Positions 1 through 6,271 of a stretch of DNA of 6,279 nt are shown here, piece after piece; within the stretch, counting starts at the first letter, position 1, and the number at the start of each line of letters is the position of its first letter. Source of the stretch: an uncultured Succinatimonas sp. (lineage in GTDB: Bacteria > Pseudomonadota > Gammaproteobacteria > Enterobacterales > Succinivibrionaceae). The notes below the pieces were generated by a model. That model made no database searches. It was not told where the DNA came from and saw only the letters and a program-made list of their open reading frames with translations. The translations under genes and the position numbers were made by a program. The stretch is taken from NCBI GenBank assembly GCA_937880335.1, contig CALFLJ010000197.1:1-6279 (forward strand), read 5' to 3'.

Positions 1-225
1 CTTTCCCTAGTTAAGGATAAACAAAGCCATATTGAATTTAACCGGCGAGGTCACCCTGAATTTGACGACTGGCGTTGGGTATCTTATTGGTACCCAGTCC
101 GTCAGGTTGTAGCATTTAAACGCGACGTTTATCGCCGAATATTATCAGAATTTGCCCAAACGGCACTTTTCGGTATACAAAATGGCGACAAATCACATTA
201 TCGTGCAGTAAAGCACGGAGGATAA
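1..225 (+). CDS. rppH: RNA pyrophosphohydrolase RppH, 3' end only
   Basis: Frame 1 is open from the first base to a TAA at 223-225 and gives 74 residues, the C-terminal part of the protein. The translation contains PEFDDWRWVSYWYPVRQVV followed by FKRDVYRRIL, which I recognise as the conserved C-terminal half of the gammaproteobacterial Nudix hydrolase RppH (about 176 residues in E. coli). RppH removes pyrophosphate from the 5' end of triphosphorylated mRNA and so primes RNase E-dependent decay in the cytoplasm. The Nudix box with its metal-binding glutamates lies upstream of the window, so catalysis cannot be judged here. The tail after the conserved block is divergent and ends KHGG. The stop is 2 nt before the ptsP start, and the ptsP ribosome binding site lies inside the last rppH codons. 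rppH next to ptsP is the usual gammaproteobacterial order, which supports the call. Confidence 0.93.
   Translation, partial: LSLVKDKQSHIEFNRRGHPEFDDWRWVSYWYPVRQVVAFKRDVYRRILSEFAQTALFGIQNGDKSHYRAVKHGG
217..221 (+). promoter_or_regulatory. Ribosome binding site of ptsP
   Basis: GGAGG sits 6 nt before the ATG at 228 and overlaps the last codons of rppH. It fixes the ptsP start and suggests that ptsP is translated from a transcript running through rppH. No separate promoter is evident in the 2-nt gap. Confidence 0.8.
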
Positions 226-227
226 AC

Positions 228-2519
228 ATGGACGAACGACAGACGCAGATCCTACTGTCACTTAGACAAATTACCGAAGAGGTGGCAGCACAAAATTCCC
301 TTGAAGATGCTATCAATACCTTGGTTGTAAGGATCCGCAACGTTACCTCAGCGGACTGCTGTTCACTTTATTTATGTGATCCTTTTAAAAAATTTCTAAG
401 GCTAGCAGCCACTGACGGTTTAGAAAAAACTGCTATTGGAAAAGCAAACTTACGTATAGGTGAAGGTCTTGTTGGATATGTTGGAGCTAAACAAGAACTA
501 TTAGGTCTTGCTGATGCACCATCGCACCCTAATTTTAAATATTTGCCAGATGTAGGAGAGGATGAGTTTTTCTCTTTTTTAGGTGTTCCTGTAATTAACC
601 AAGGGCAACTGTTAGGTGTTTTGGTCATTCAGAGCCGGGAAAAGCGAAGCTTCAACGAGCTAGAAGAATCCTTCATGGTTACCTTATCTGCACAAATAGC
701 ATCTGTAATTGCCTCAAGTAATAATTTGCGTGAAAATGGTGACGGAAATATAAGACGCTGTCGTGGAGAAAGCGGAACTGGAGGTATTGCGATTGCAAGA
801 GCCGTAGTATGGCAACCTACCCTAAGTCTTGAAGATGTACCTATAACATACACAGAAGATCGCCAATTGCAATTAGAACTTTTTAATCAAACTATATTCC
901 AATTGCAAACAGAAATGGATAAAGCAACCTTAGAGATGCAAGAGAACCATAAATCAATTGCAGCAAGTGGTTATATGTCAGGTTACGGTAAGCTTCTTGA
1001 TGATGCTACTTTCCAAGATGATGTTGCAGAAGAAATTATGTCCAATGGACTTTTAGCAACTTCAGCTATAAAGGTTGTAACAGAAAAACGCCTAAAGGCA
1101 GTTAATTCATTAGGGCTTAAAGAAAAATACTACGACACAAGAGATTTTGCGCAAGTCTTAATTTCACGCCTTGTTAACGTATCTGAACAAGGATTAAAAC
1201 TTGACAGTCAGGTTATTTTGGCAGTTAAATCTCTACCAGCAGCTTTTGTCGCAGATCTTGAACGTTATAATGTTGCAGGTTTTATCACTGTTGATAACAC
1301 AACCTCATCTCATACAGCGATTTTAGCACGTGATTTAGGCATTCCAGCTGTAATAGGATTGCACATAAATTTAAATGAACTTGATGGCAGAACTATCATT
1401 ATTGACGGACATAATAGTGAGGTCATAATTGACCCTGCAACAAGTGTCATTGACGAATACAAACAGCTTATTTCTCAAACTCAAGAACAAGCAGATCTTT
1501 TCTCTCAAGAGAAATTCGACTCACCCATAACTTTAGATGGAAAACGCATAAAAGTACAACTTAATGCCGGTTTAAACCACGCTGAGGACACTGAGGATTT
1601 AACAAATCAAACAGATGGTATTGGTCTTTACCGTACAGAAATTGCCTTTATGCTATCTCAAACATTCCCAACTGTAGCACAACAAACTGAATGGTATTCG
1701 ACTTTGCTTGAAAAATTCAAAAATTACCCGGTTTGTATGCGTACCCTTGATATAGGTGGTGATAAGGGACTTGCTTATCTTCCGATTGAGGAAAGTAACC
1801 CGGCTTTAGGTTGGAGAGGTATACGTTTAACATTAGACCAGCCTAATATCTTAAAAAACCAGTTACACGCTATGTTACTAGCCCAAAAAAAATGGGGTAA
1901 CCTTGAAATCATGATCCCAATGGTTTCATGCATCGAGGAAATTACAGGTTTTAAGAAAATATTAGATGATTCTATTTTAGAGATAGAAAATCTTACTGGA
2001 GAGAAAATTAAAAAACCTCGTCTGGGAATAATGATTGAAGTCCCAAGCATTATTTATGTTTTAGATGACATAGCACCATTAGTGGACTTTTTCTCAATTG
2101 GTTCAAACGACCTTATTCAATACCTATTAGCAGTTGATCGTTCTAATCAGAAAGTTGGAAGATTCTTTGATCCTTTTAATCCATCAGTAGTTCGTTGCTT
2201 AAAATACTTAAGAGATAAATCACAAAAATTAAATAAAGATATTTCTGTTTGTGGTGAAATAGCTGGCAGTCCTTTAGGAGCTTTAATGCTACTATCCTTT
2301 GGTTATACTTGCTTAAGTATGAACTACAGCGAATTAGCTCGTGTTAAGTATATCTGTCGAAGAGTTAGTGTCTTAGATCTTATAAAAGTAGGACAAGAAG
2401 CTGTGAAACTACAGCATAGCAGTGACATACGTAAACTATATACTGATTATGCATTCAATCAAGGATTAGGACGAATCTTCGATTTAATTAAAGACTCTAA
2501 AACAATTACAGAACAATAG
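228..2519 (+). CDS. ptsP: Phosphoenolpyruvate-protein phosphotransferase PtsP (enzyme I-Ntr)
   Basis: This 763-residue protein is close in length to E. coli PtsP (748). Enzyme I-Ntr takes phosphate from PEP and passes it to NPr and then EIIA-Ntr, a regulatory cytoplasmic chain linked to nitrogen, potassium and stress control. Domains in order: a GAF sensor domain at about residues 18-165 (FLGVPVINQGQLLGVLVIQ region at 117-135), a short linker, the EI N-terminal/NPr-binding region at about 183-340, the mobile phosphohistidine domain with TTSSHTAILARDLGIPAV (His362 is the predicted phosphorylated residue), and the PEP-binding barrel. The barrel carries DGIGLYRTEIAFM (463-475), GWRGIRLTLDQP (528-539), IEVPS (603-607), SIGSNDLIQYLLAVDR (623-638) and VCGEIAG (674-680), with Cys675 at the position of the general acid of enzyme I. 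All of these look intact. The GAF domain separates it from the sugar-PTS enzyme I (PtsI). The start is set by GGAGG at 217-221. NPr and EIIA-Ntr genes are not in the window. Confidence 0.95.
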   Translation: MDERQTQILLSLRQITEEVAAQNSLEDAINTLVVRIRNVTSADCCSLYLCDPFKKFLRLAATDGLEKTAIGKANLRIGEGLVGYVGAKQELLGLADAPSHPNFKYLPDVGEDEFFSFLGVPVINQGQLLGVLVIQSREKRSFNELEESFMVTLSAQIASVIASSNNLRENGDGNIRRCRGESGTGGIAIARAVVWQPTLSLEDVPITYTEDRQLQLELFNQTIFQLQTEMDKATLEMQENHKSIAASGYMSGYGKLLDDATFQDDVAEEIMSNGLLATSAIKVVTEKRLKAVNSLGLKEKYYDTRDFAQVLISRLVNVSEQGLKLDSQVILAVKSLPAAFVADLERYNVAGFITVDNTTSSHTAILARDLGIPAVIGLHINLNELDGRTIIIDGHNSEVIIDPATSVIDEYKQLISQTQEQADLFSQEKFDSPITLDGKRIKVQLNAGLNHAEDTEDLTNQTDGIGLYRTEIAFMLSQTFPTVAQQTEWYSTLLEKFKNYPVCMRTLDIGGDKGLAYLPIEESNPALGWRGIRLTLDQPNILKNQLHAMLLAQKKWGNLEIMIPMVSCIEEITGFKKILDDSILEIENLTGEKIKKPRLGIMIEVPSIIYVLDDIAPLVDFFSIGSNDLIQYLLAVDRSNQKVGRFFDPFNPSVVRCLKYLRDKSQKLNKDISVCGEIAGSPLGALMLLSFGYTCLSMNYSELARVKYICRRVSVLDLIKVGQEAVKLQHSSDIRKLYTDYAFNQGLGRIFDLIKDSKTITEQ

Positions 2520-2523
2520 TAAT

Positions 2524-2528
2524 GGAGA
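2524..2528 (+). promoter_or_regulatory. Ribosome binding site of thyA, supporting a GTG start
   Basis: GGAGA lies 5 nt before the GTG at 2534, inside the 14-nt gap after ptsP. The spacing and the match of the following residues to the ThyA N-terminus select GTG as the start. The only nearby ATG (2522-2524) opens a three-codon frame that stops at 2531-2533, directly before the GTG. Confidence 0.75.
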
Positions 2529-2533
2529 CATAA

Positions 2534-3328
2534 GTGCAAATTTATCTTGACTTGCTAAAAAAAATCATGGACGAGGGATGCGATCGAGAAGATCGAACTG
2601 GTACAGGAACTCGTTCGATTTTTGGAGCTCAAATGCGCTTTAACCTGGAGGAAGGCTTTCCGGTTTTAACAACTAAAAAAGTTCATCTTAAATCCATTAT
2701 TCATGAGCTTCTTTGGTTTATAAGCGGCTCTACTAATATCCGCTACTTACAGGAAAATGGCGTTAGAATCTGGAATGAATGGGCTGATGAAAATGGCGAT
2801 TTAGGACCTGTATATGGCAAACAATGGCGTGATTGGGAATGTTCTGATGGTCGTCACATTGATCAACTAAAAAATGCTATTGAAACAGTAAAAAATAATC
2901 CTAACTCACGAAGAAATATAGTTTGTGCATGGAATCCTGCTGATGTGGATAGGATGGCATTACCTCCATGTCATACTCTATACCAATTTTACGTGGCAAA
3001 AGGGAAATTATCTTGTCAACTATACCAAAGAAGCTGCGATATGTTCCTCGGTGTTCCTTTTAACATCGCAAGCTACTCTTTGCTGACAATGATGATAGCT
3101 AAAGATTGCAATCTAAAACTAGGTGACTTTGTTTGGACCGGTGGTGACACACATATTTACCATAACCATTTTGAGCAGGTTAAAACACAATTACAAAGAT
3201 CTCCTCGCAAATTACCTCAGATGATAATAAAAAGAAAAGCACCATCAGTTTTTGATTATGTTTATGATGATTTTGAACTTGTAGGTTATGATCCTTACCC
3301 TGCAATTAAAGCACAGGTAGCAGTTTAA
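2534..3328 (+). CDS. thyA: Thymidylate synthase ThyA
   Basis: The 264-residue product has the same length as E. coli ThyA and aligns to it without an obvious gap. It methylates dUMP to dTMP using 5,10-methylenetetrahydrofolate, leaving dihydrofolate, and acts as a cytoplasmic homodimer. Residues seen at their usual positions are Arg21 in DRTGTGT, Glu58 in HELLW, Trp80, Tyr94 in GPVYGKQWR, Arg126-Arg127, the nucleophile Cys146 in LPPCHT, Arg166 in YQRSCD, Asp169, Asn177 in PFNIAS, and His207/Tyr209 in THIYHNH. The C-terminus ends in a short hydrophobic Val-Ala-Val, as the family requires for closure over the folate. The start codon is GTG. In E. coli lgt lies between ptsP and thyA; here the gap is 14 nt and lgt is missing. 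The TAA stop shares its last base with the ATG of sdhE. The classical ThyA fold excludes flavin-dependent ThyX. Confidence 0.98.
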   Translation: MQIYLDLLKKIMDEGCDREDRTGTGTRSIFGAQMRFNLEEGFPVLTTKKVHLKSIIHELLWFISGSTNIRYLQENGVRIWNEWADENGDLGPVYGKQWRDWECSDGRHIDQLKNAIETVKNNPNSRRNIVCAWNPADVDRMALPPCHTLYQFYVAKGKLSCQLYQRSCDMFLGVPFNIASYSLLTMMIAKDCNLKLGDFVWTGGDTHIYHNHFEQVKTQLQRSPRKLPQMIIKRKAPSVFDYVYDDFELVGYDPYPAIKAQVAV

Positions 3329-3594
3329 TGATTGAAGTTTCAGGAAAAATTAAATGGCAATCTCGTCGTGGAATGCGAGAGCTTGATTTAATGCTCTTAC
3401 CTTTTGTTGAGATAGATTTGCCTAAATTAACAAATCAAGACCTTGAGGAATATGTCGATTTACTTGAAGCCTCAGATCTTGAATTAGTTCGCTGGTTTAA
3501 CGGTACAGCGGAACCACAAAGTGAAAACCGCAAGAGAATTTTATCAATCATAAAAGAATGTCATAAAAGTCGCTTGGGTAAAGAAGGTGTCTAA
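3328..3594 (+). CDS. sdhE: FAD assembly factor SdhE (succinate dehydrogenase/fumarate reductase flavinylation)
   Basis: This 88-residue protein equals E. coli SdhE (YgfY/CptB) in length and carries the family signature RGMRELD at residues 14-20, preceded by KIKWQSR and followed by LMLLPFVE. SdhE is a small five-helix cytoplasmic protein that promotes covalent attachment of FAD to SdhA and FrdA. The conserved Gly (here Gly15) and Glu (Glu18) of the motif are present. The second conserved patch LLEASDLELVRWFNG (46-60) fits the usual LLE..D.dL..W pattern. In an anaerobe or fermenter the client could be fumarate reductase only, but no sdh or frd gene is in view. The start ATG overlaps the thyA stop (TAATG), and only a weak AGGT at 3315-3318 precedes it, so translation probably depends on termination-reinitiation after thyA. 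The stop directly abuts the srmB start. In E. coli the gene is paired with ygfX and does not sit beside thyA. Confidence 0.9.
   Translation: MIEVSGKIKWQSRRGMRELDLMLLPFVEIDLPKLTNQDLEEYVDLLEASDLELVRWFNGTAEPQSENRKRILSIIKECHKSRLGKEGV
3584..3589 (+). promoter_or_regulatory. Ribosome binding site of srmB
   Basis: AAGGTG within the last sdhE codons lies 5 nt before the ATG at 3595. It supports a start immediately after the sdhE stop (TAA then ATG with no gap). Confidence 0.6.
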
Positions 3595-4941
3595 ATGCAA
3601 TTTTCTGATTTTGAATTACCTGAGTTTTTATTAGATTCTATTTCTGACTTTAAATGGGAAACCCCCACCCCTATTCAACAGCTAATCATTCCTCAAGCCT
3701 TAAAGGGACTGGATATCCTAGGAGGAGCACCAACAGGCACAGGGAAAAGTGCAGCATTTCTTTTGCCGTTACTTGCAAAGTTAAGTAATAACAAAGCCAA
3801 GGGGCTTAGAGCTTTAATATTAGAACCATCAAGAGAACTTGCATTACAGGTATGCGAAGTATGTAATAAACTGGCTTTAAAATCACCAGATCTCTCATGT
3901 GGGGCTATTATTGGTGGTGCAGGTCGTGAAGAACAACGCTTAATGGAAAATTCCATTGTTGTTGCAACCCCTGGACGTCTTTTAGAATTTTTAAAAAAGG
4001 AATGGCTAGATACTAAAAACATAGAGTACTACGTTATTGACGAAGCTGATCGAATGCTTGATATGGGTTTTATAGATGATGTAGAAAAAATAACAAATGC
4101 ATTGCCTAAAAAACGTCAGACTCTATTATTTTCAGCAACTCTAGAAGGCTTAGGACTATACGAATTTTCAAGAAAAGTTTTAAACGATCCTGTTGAAGTT
4201 AAACTCGGAGCAGGCGATGATAGTCTTGAAAAACTTCCTGAGCAATTGTCATCAAGAGCATATTACGCAGCTTCTGATTTGCAAAAATTAAAGATCCTTG
4301 TACATCTTTTAACTACTGTAAAAGGCAAATCAATAATTTTTGTTAAAACAAGAGATCGTTTAGCTCGATTAGACTCATCTATAAGGCGACAAGGCTTTAA
4401 ATGTGCAACTTTACAAGGCGAAATGAGCATGAGCGAAAGACAGGCTGCAATGAGGCGTTTTAAAGAAGGTGAAGTTGACATTTTGTTGGCCACCGATGTT
4501 GCAGCTCGCGGGCTTGATCTTGAGGATTTAAGACATGTATATAACTTTGACCTGCCATCTAATGCAGCAATCTACGTACACCGAGCTGGTCGTACAGCTC
4601 GAGCCGGAGCTAATGGCTCTGTAATTTCCCTTGTTCTTGCTACAGAAATAGCTACTATGGAAAAAATCGAGCGCTACACTGGGCGTGAAATAGAGCGACG
4701 TAGTATAAAGAACCTTTGTGCTGATTTCCCCAAAAATCCAGGTATAAAAAACCAATCTGAGAAAAAACGTGGTCGTGCTCAGGTCGGTGGAGGATTTGAT
4801 AAACACAGAACTAGTGACGAAAAGAAAAGAAAAAAACCAAAAGAACGTTTACGAGATCGTAAAAACAAAGGCAAACCTGATTTTGCTGCAAAACGAGCTC
4901 GCAAGGCTTTAAGACTTAAGACAGAAGAAAGTAATATATAA
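3595..4941 (+). CDS. srmB: DEAD-box ATP-dependent RNA helicase, SrmB type
   Basis: The 448-residue protein has both RecA-like domains of a DEAD-box helicase. Visible motifs: Q motif around PTPIQ (Gln28), motif I APTGTGKS (45-52), Ia PSRELA (78-83), GG in IIGGAG (105-110), TPGR (125-128), II DEAD (149-152), III SAT (180-182), IV-like SIIFVKTR (246-253), V ATDVAARGLD (299-308) and VI HRAGRTARAG (329-338). None is broken. The blocks GAPTGTGKSAAFLLP and RQTLLFSATLEG, the HRxGRTARAG form of motif VI and the overall length match E. coli SrmB (444) better than RhlE, RhlB, DeaD or DbpA as I recall them. SrmB acts early in 50S ribosomal subunit assembly. Residues from about 384 form a low-complexity lysine/arginine-rich tail, expected to bind RNA. 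The subfamily assignment rests on motif resemblance and is less certain than the helicase call. Confidence 0.88.
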   Translation: MQFSDFELPEFLLDSISDFKWETPTPIQQLIIPQALKGLDILGGAPTGTGKSAAFLLPLLAKLSNNKAKGLRALILEPSRELALQVCEVCNKLALKSPDLSCGAIIGGAGREEQRLMENSIVVATPGRLLEFLKKEWLDTKNIEYYVIDEADRMLDMGFIDDVEKITNALPKKRQTLLFSATLEGLGLYEFSRKVLNDPVEVKLGAGDDSLEKLPEQLSSRAYYAASDLQKLKILVHLLTTVKGKSIIFVKTRDRLARLDSSIRRQGFKCATLQGEMSMSERQAAMRRFKEGEVDILLATDVAARGLDLEDLRHVYNFDLPSNAAIYVHRAGRTARAGANGSVISLVLATEIATMEKIERYTGREIERRSIKNLCADFPKNPGIKNQSEKKRGRAQVGGGFDKHRTSDEKKRKKPKERLRDRKNKGKPDFAAKRARKALRLKTEESNI

Positions 4942-4959
4942 GAAGGGTAAGGTTTAGGC

Positions 4960-4963
4960 GAGG
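4960..4963 (+). promoter_or_regulatory. Ribosome binding site of nagA
   Basis: GAGG lies 5 nt before the ATG at 4969 in the 27-nt srmB-nagA gap. A second purine-rich stretch, AGAAGGG at 4941-4947, is too far away to serve this start. No promoter or terminator is evident in the gap. Confidence 0.65.
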
Positions 4964-4968
4964 TATAA

Positions 4969-6129
4969 ATGTCTGCTATTATTTTAAAAAATGCTAGGCT
5001 TCACGTCACATCTGATGAATTCAGACACGCAGATAGTTTGGCAATACAAGATCATCGCATTATACCCGCTGACTCCACCCTTATTGATCCCAATAATGCC
5101 GAGGAATATGATATGCAGGGGATGCATATCGCTCCTGGTTTTATTGATCTTTTAGTAAATGGCTGTGGTGGAGTATCTTTCGCCTCAGATCCAAGTATCG
5201 AAACACTTGAAACTATGCGCCAATATTTACTAAAAAGAGGAACAACAACTTTCGTACCGACACTAATTTCAGGTCCTCGGGAATCTCTATCGAAAGCCTT
5301 AACAGCTGTTGCTGATTTCAAGGATAAGAGACCCGGGGTTTGTCCTGGATTGCACATGGAAGGTCCTTTTATAAATCCACAACATAAAGGATTCCAACCT
5401 GCAGGATATATTAGACCACTGACTCAATCAGATATTGAGTTTATGAGAGAAAACGCAGATGCAATCGCTTATATAACACTCGCGCCTGAACTTATAAAAC
5501 CCCAACTTATTTTAGATCTTCTAAGATCTAGGTTTATCTTATCTATAGGACATACAGCTACAACATATCAGGTTGCTATGCATGCCTTTAAAGCTGGGAT
5601 AAATAACGTTACTCATATTTATAATGGTATGCGTAGCACTGTTGGTAGAGAACCTGGGTTAATTGGGGCCCTACTTTCCACACAAAAAATTACAGCATCA
5701 GTTATAGCAGATGGCCGCCACGTCCACCCTGCACTAATAAGGATTGCACATCAAAATTTAGGGAAACGACTTTATATTGTATCTGACTGTCAGGCAGTAG
5801 CAGGCGCCGATATCAACGAAGGGTCTTTTACTATCTACGGTAACGAAATTTTTATTGACAAAAAAAGAGGACTTATTGATTCACGTGGCGCTTTAGCCGG
5901 TACATCAATGACCTTGATGGATAGTATAAAATACCTTATAGACTGCTGTAATTTCACCCTTGACGAGGCACTAACTGCAGCAACAGAAGTTCCTGCATCT
6001 GTACTTAACCTACGCGAAAATGGACGAATTGAAGGCGGATTTATTGCTGACTTAGTATGCTTTGACGACGATTTCCATATTCATTATGTAGTTCAAAATG
6101 GATTCGTCAAAGGTCCAGGGGACTTTTAA
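4969..6129 (+). CDS. nagA: N-acetylglucosamine-6-phosphate deacetylase NagA
   Basis: The 386-residue protein belongs to the amidohydrolase superfamily and matches NagA (382 in E. coli). It hydrolyses GlcNAc-6-phosphate to glucosamine-6-phosphate and acetate in cytoplasmic amino-sugar breakdown and cell-wall recycling. Seen in order: PGFIDLLVNGCGG (56-68), LHMEGPF with metal ligand Glu131, SIGHTATT with His195, THIYNGM with His216 and Asn219, GREPG with Arg227, ADGRHVH with His251, and VSDCQAVAGA with catalytic Asp273. These fall at the same numbers as in E. coli NagA. Differences: Gln143 replaces His143 of the E. coli enzyme in the K-G-x-H segment, and Leu62 stands where E. coli has Gln59 after the first strand; Asn64 matches Asn61. 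The gene is last in the array and is not accompanied by nagB, nagC or a PTS transporter in this window. A deacetylase for a related amino-sugar phosphate cannot be excluded. Confidence 0.92.
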   Translation: MSAIILKNARLHVTSDEFRHADSLAIQDHRIIPADSTLIDPNNAEEYDMQGMHIAPGFIDLLVNGCGGVSFASDPSIETLETMRQYLLKRGTTTFVPTLISGPRESLSKALTAVADFKDKRPGVCPGLHMEGPFINPQHKGFQPAGYIRPLTQSDIEFMRENADAIAYITLAPELIKPQLILDLLRSRFILSIGHTATTYQVAMHAFKAGINNVTHIYNGMRSTVGREPGLIGALLSTQKITASVIADGRHVHPALIRIAHQNLGKRLYIVSDCQAVAGADINEGSFTIYGNEIFIDKKRGLIDSRGALAGTSMTLMDSIKYLIDCCNFTLDEALTAATEVPASVLNLRENGRIEGGFIADLVCFDDDFHIHYVVQNGFVKGPGDF

Positions 6130-6215
6130 TAGAATTTATTTTTTTAAGGTAGAGATAAAGAAGCAAGATAAAAATGAAATTCTAAAACGCTTTCGGTAGA
6201 ATATTTTTTTAAAGG
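6130..6215 (+). repeat. Imperfect direct repeat with two 7-T runs
   Basis: TAGAATTTATTTTTTTAAGG at 6130-6149 recurs as TAGAATATTTTTTTAAAGG at 6197-6215, 67 nt downstream start to start. The copies differ by a two-base and a one-base indel. Copy 1 begins at the first base after the nagA stop. In AT-rich DNA this could be partly chance, but the shared TAGAAT, the exact 7-T run and the trailing AAGG are more alike than expected at random. Confidence 0.4.
6179..6210 (+). terminator. Probable weak intrinsic terminator after nagA
   Basis: ATTCTA (6179-6184) pairs perfectly with TAGAAT (6197-6202). Inside it, CG (6188-6189) can pair with CG (6194-6195) across a CTTT loop. The hairpin is followed by A and seven T (6204-6210). 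The upstream AAAA at 6171-6174 faces the T run, as in many AT-rich terminators. The stem has few G-C pairs, so efficiency is probably partial. It lies about 50 nt after the nagA stop, where a terminator for the array would be expected. Confidence 0.45.
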
Positions 6216-6226
6216 AATGAAAAGTC

Positions 6227-6271
6227 CCATAAAGTGCTCCATTTTACTGATCTATAATGGAGCTTTTATGG
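6227..6271. promoter_or_regulatory. Long inverted repeat (stem-loop or operator) at the front of the next gene
   Basis: CCATAAA (6227-6233) plus GCTCCATT (6236-6243) pair with AATGGAGC (6256-6263) plus TTTATGG (6265-6271). The unpaired bases are GT on the left and one T on the right, with a 12-nt loop. That gives 15 base pairs, the strongest inverted repeat I found in the window. The right arm holds GGAG (6259-6262) and an ATG (6268-6270) spaced 5 nt apart, so as RNA the fold would hide a ribosome binding site and start codon. As DNA it overlaps TATAAT at 6253-6258 and could be an operator. The inner stem followed by TTTT (6264-6267) could also act as a terminator. The sequence alone does not choose between these. 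Confidence 0.5.
6253..6258 (+). promoter_or_regulatory. Possible -10 element (TATAAT)
   Basis: A perfect TATAAT sits in the loop and inner right arm of the inverted repeat. No convincing -35 is present at 16-18 nt (the best is TAAAGT at 6230-6235) and there is no TGn extension. A start about 7 nt downstream would leave almost no leader before the ATG at 6268. It may be a chance match in AT-rich DNA. Confidence 0.2.

Noticed and set aside
116..853. Open frames on the reverse strand across rppH and the front of ptsP
   Set aside because: They lie antisense to clearly conserved coding sequence, show no recognisable domains, and are explained by the AT-rich forward genes.
1775..2050. Reverse-strand open frame inside ptsP
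   Set aside because: It covers the PEP-binding barrel coding region; the forward frame has strong family motifs and the reverse product resembles nothing I know.
3693..4806. Three reverse-strand open frames inside srmB
   Set aside because: They are antisense to intact helicase motifs, with no family resemblance. The middle one (4263-4493) lies between motifs III and V of srmB.
4744..4938. Lysine/arginine-rich, A-rich stretch at the end of srmB, considered as a frameshift or low-complexity repeat
   Set aside because: The frame stays open to a natural stop, the total length matches SrmB, and a basic tail is normal for this helicase group.
5110..5130. Perfect 8-bp inverted repeat GATATGCA / TGCATATC with a 5-nt loop
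   Set aside because: It lies inside nagA codons that fit the family alignment. It could form an mRNA hairpin, but one such repeat is unremarkable in a window of this size.
5052..5357. Reverse-strand open frame inside nagA
   Set aside because: It overlaps conserved amidohydrolase motifs on the + strand and shows no recognisable protein features.
5513..5530. Near-palindrome TAGATCTT-CT-AAGATCTA
   Set aside because: It is within nagA coding sequence (Leu-Asp-Leu-Leu-Arg-Ser region). It has no promoter context and is most simply chance arising from AT-rich codons.
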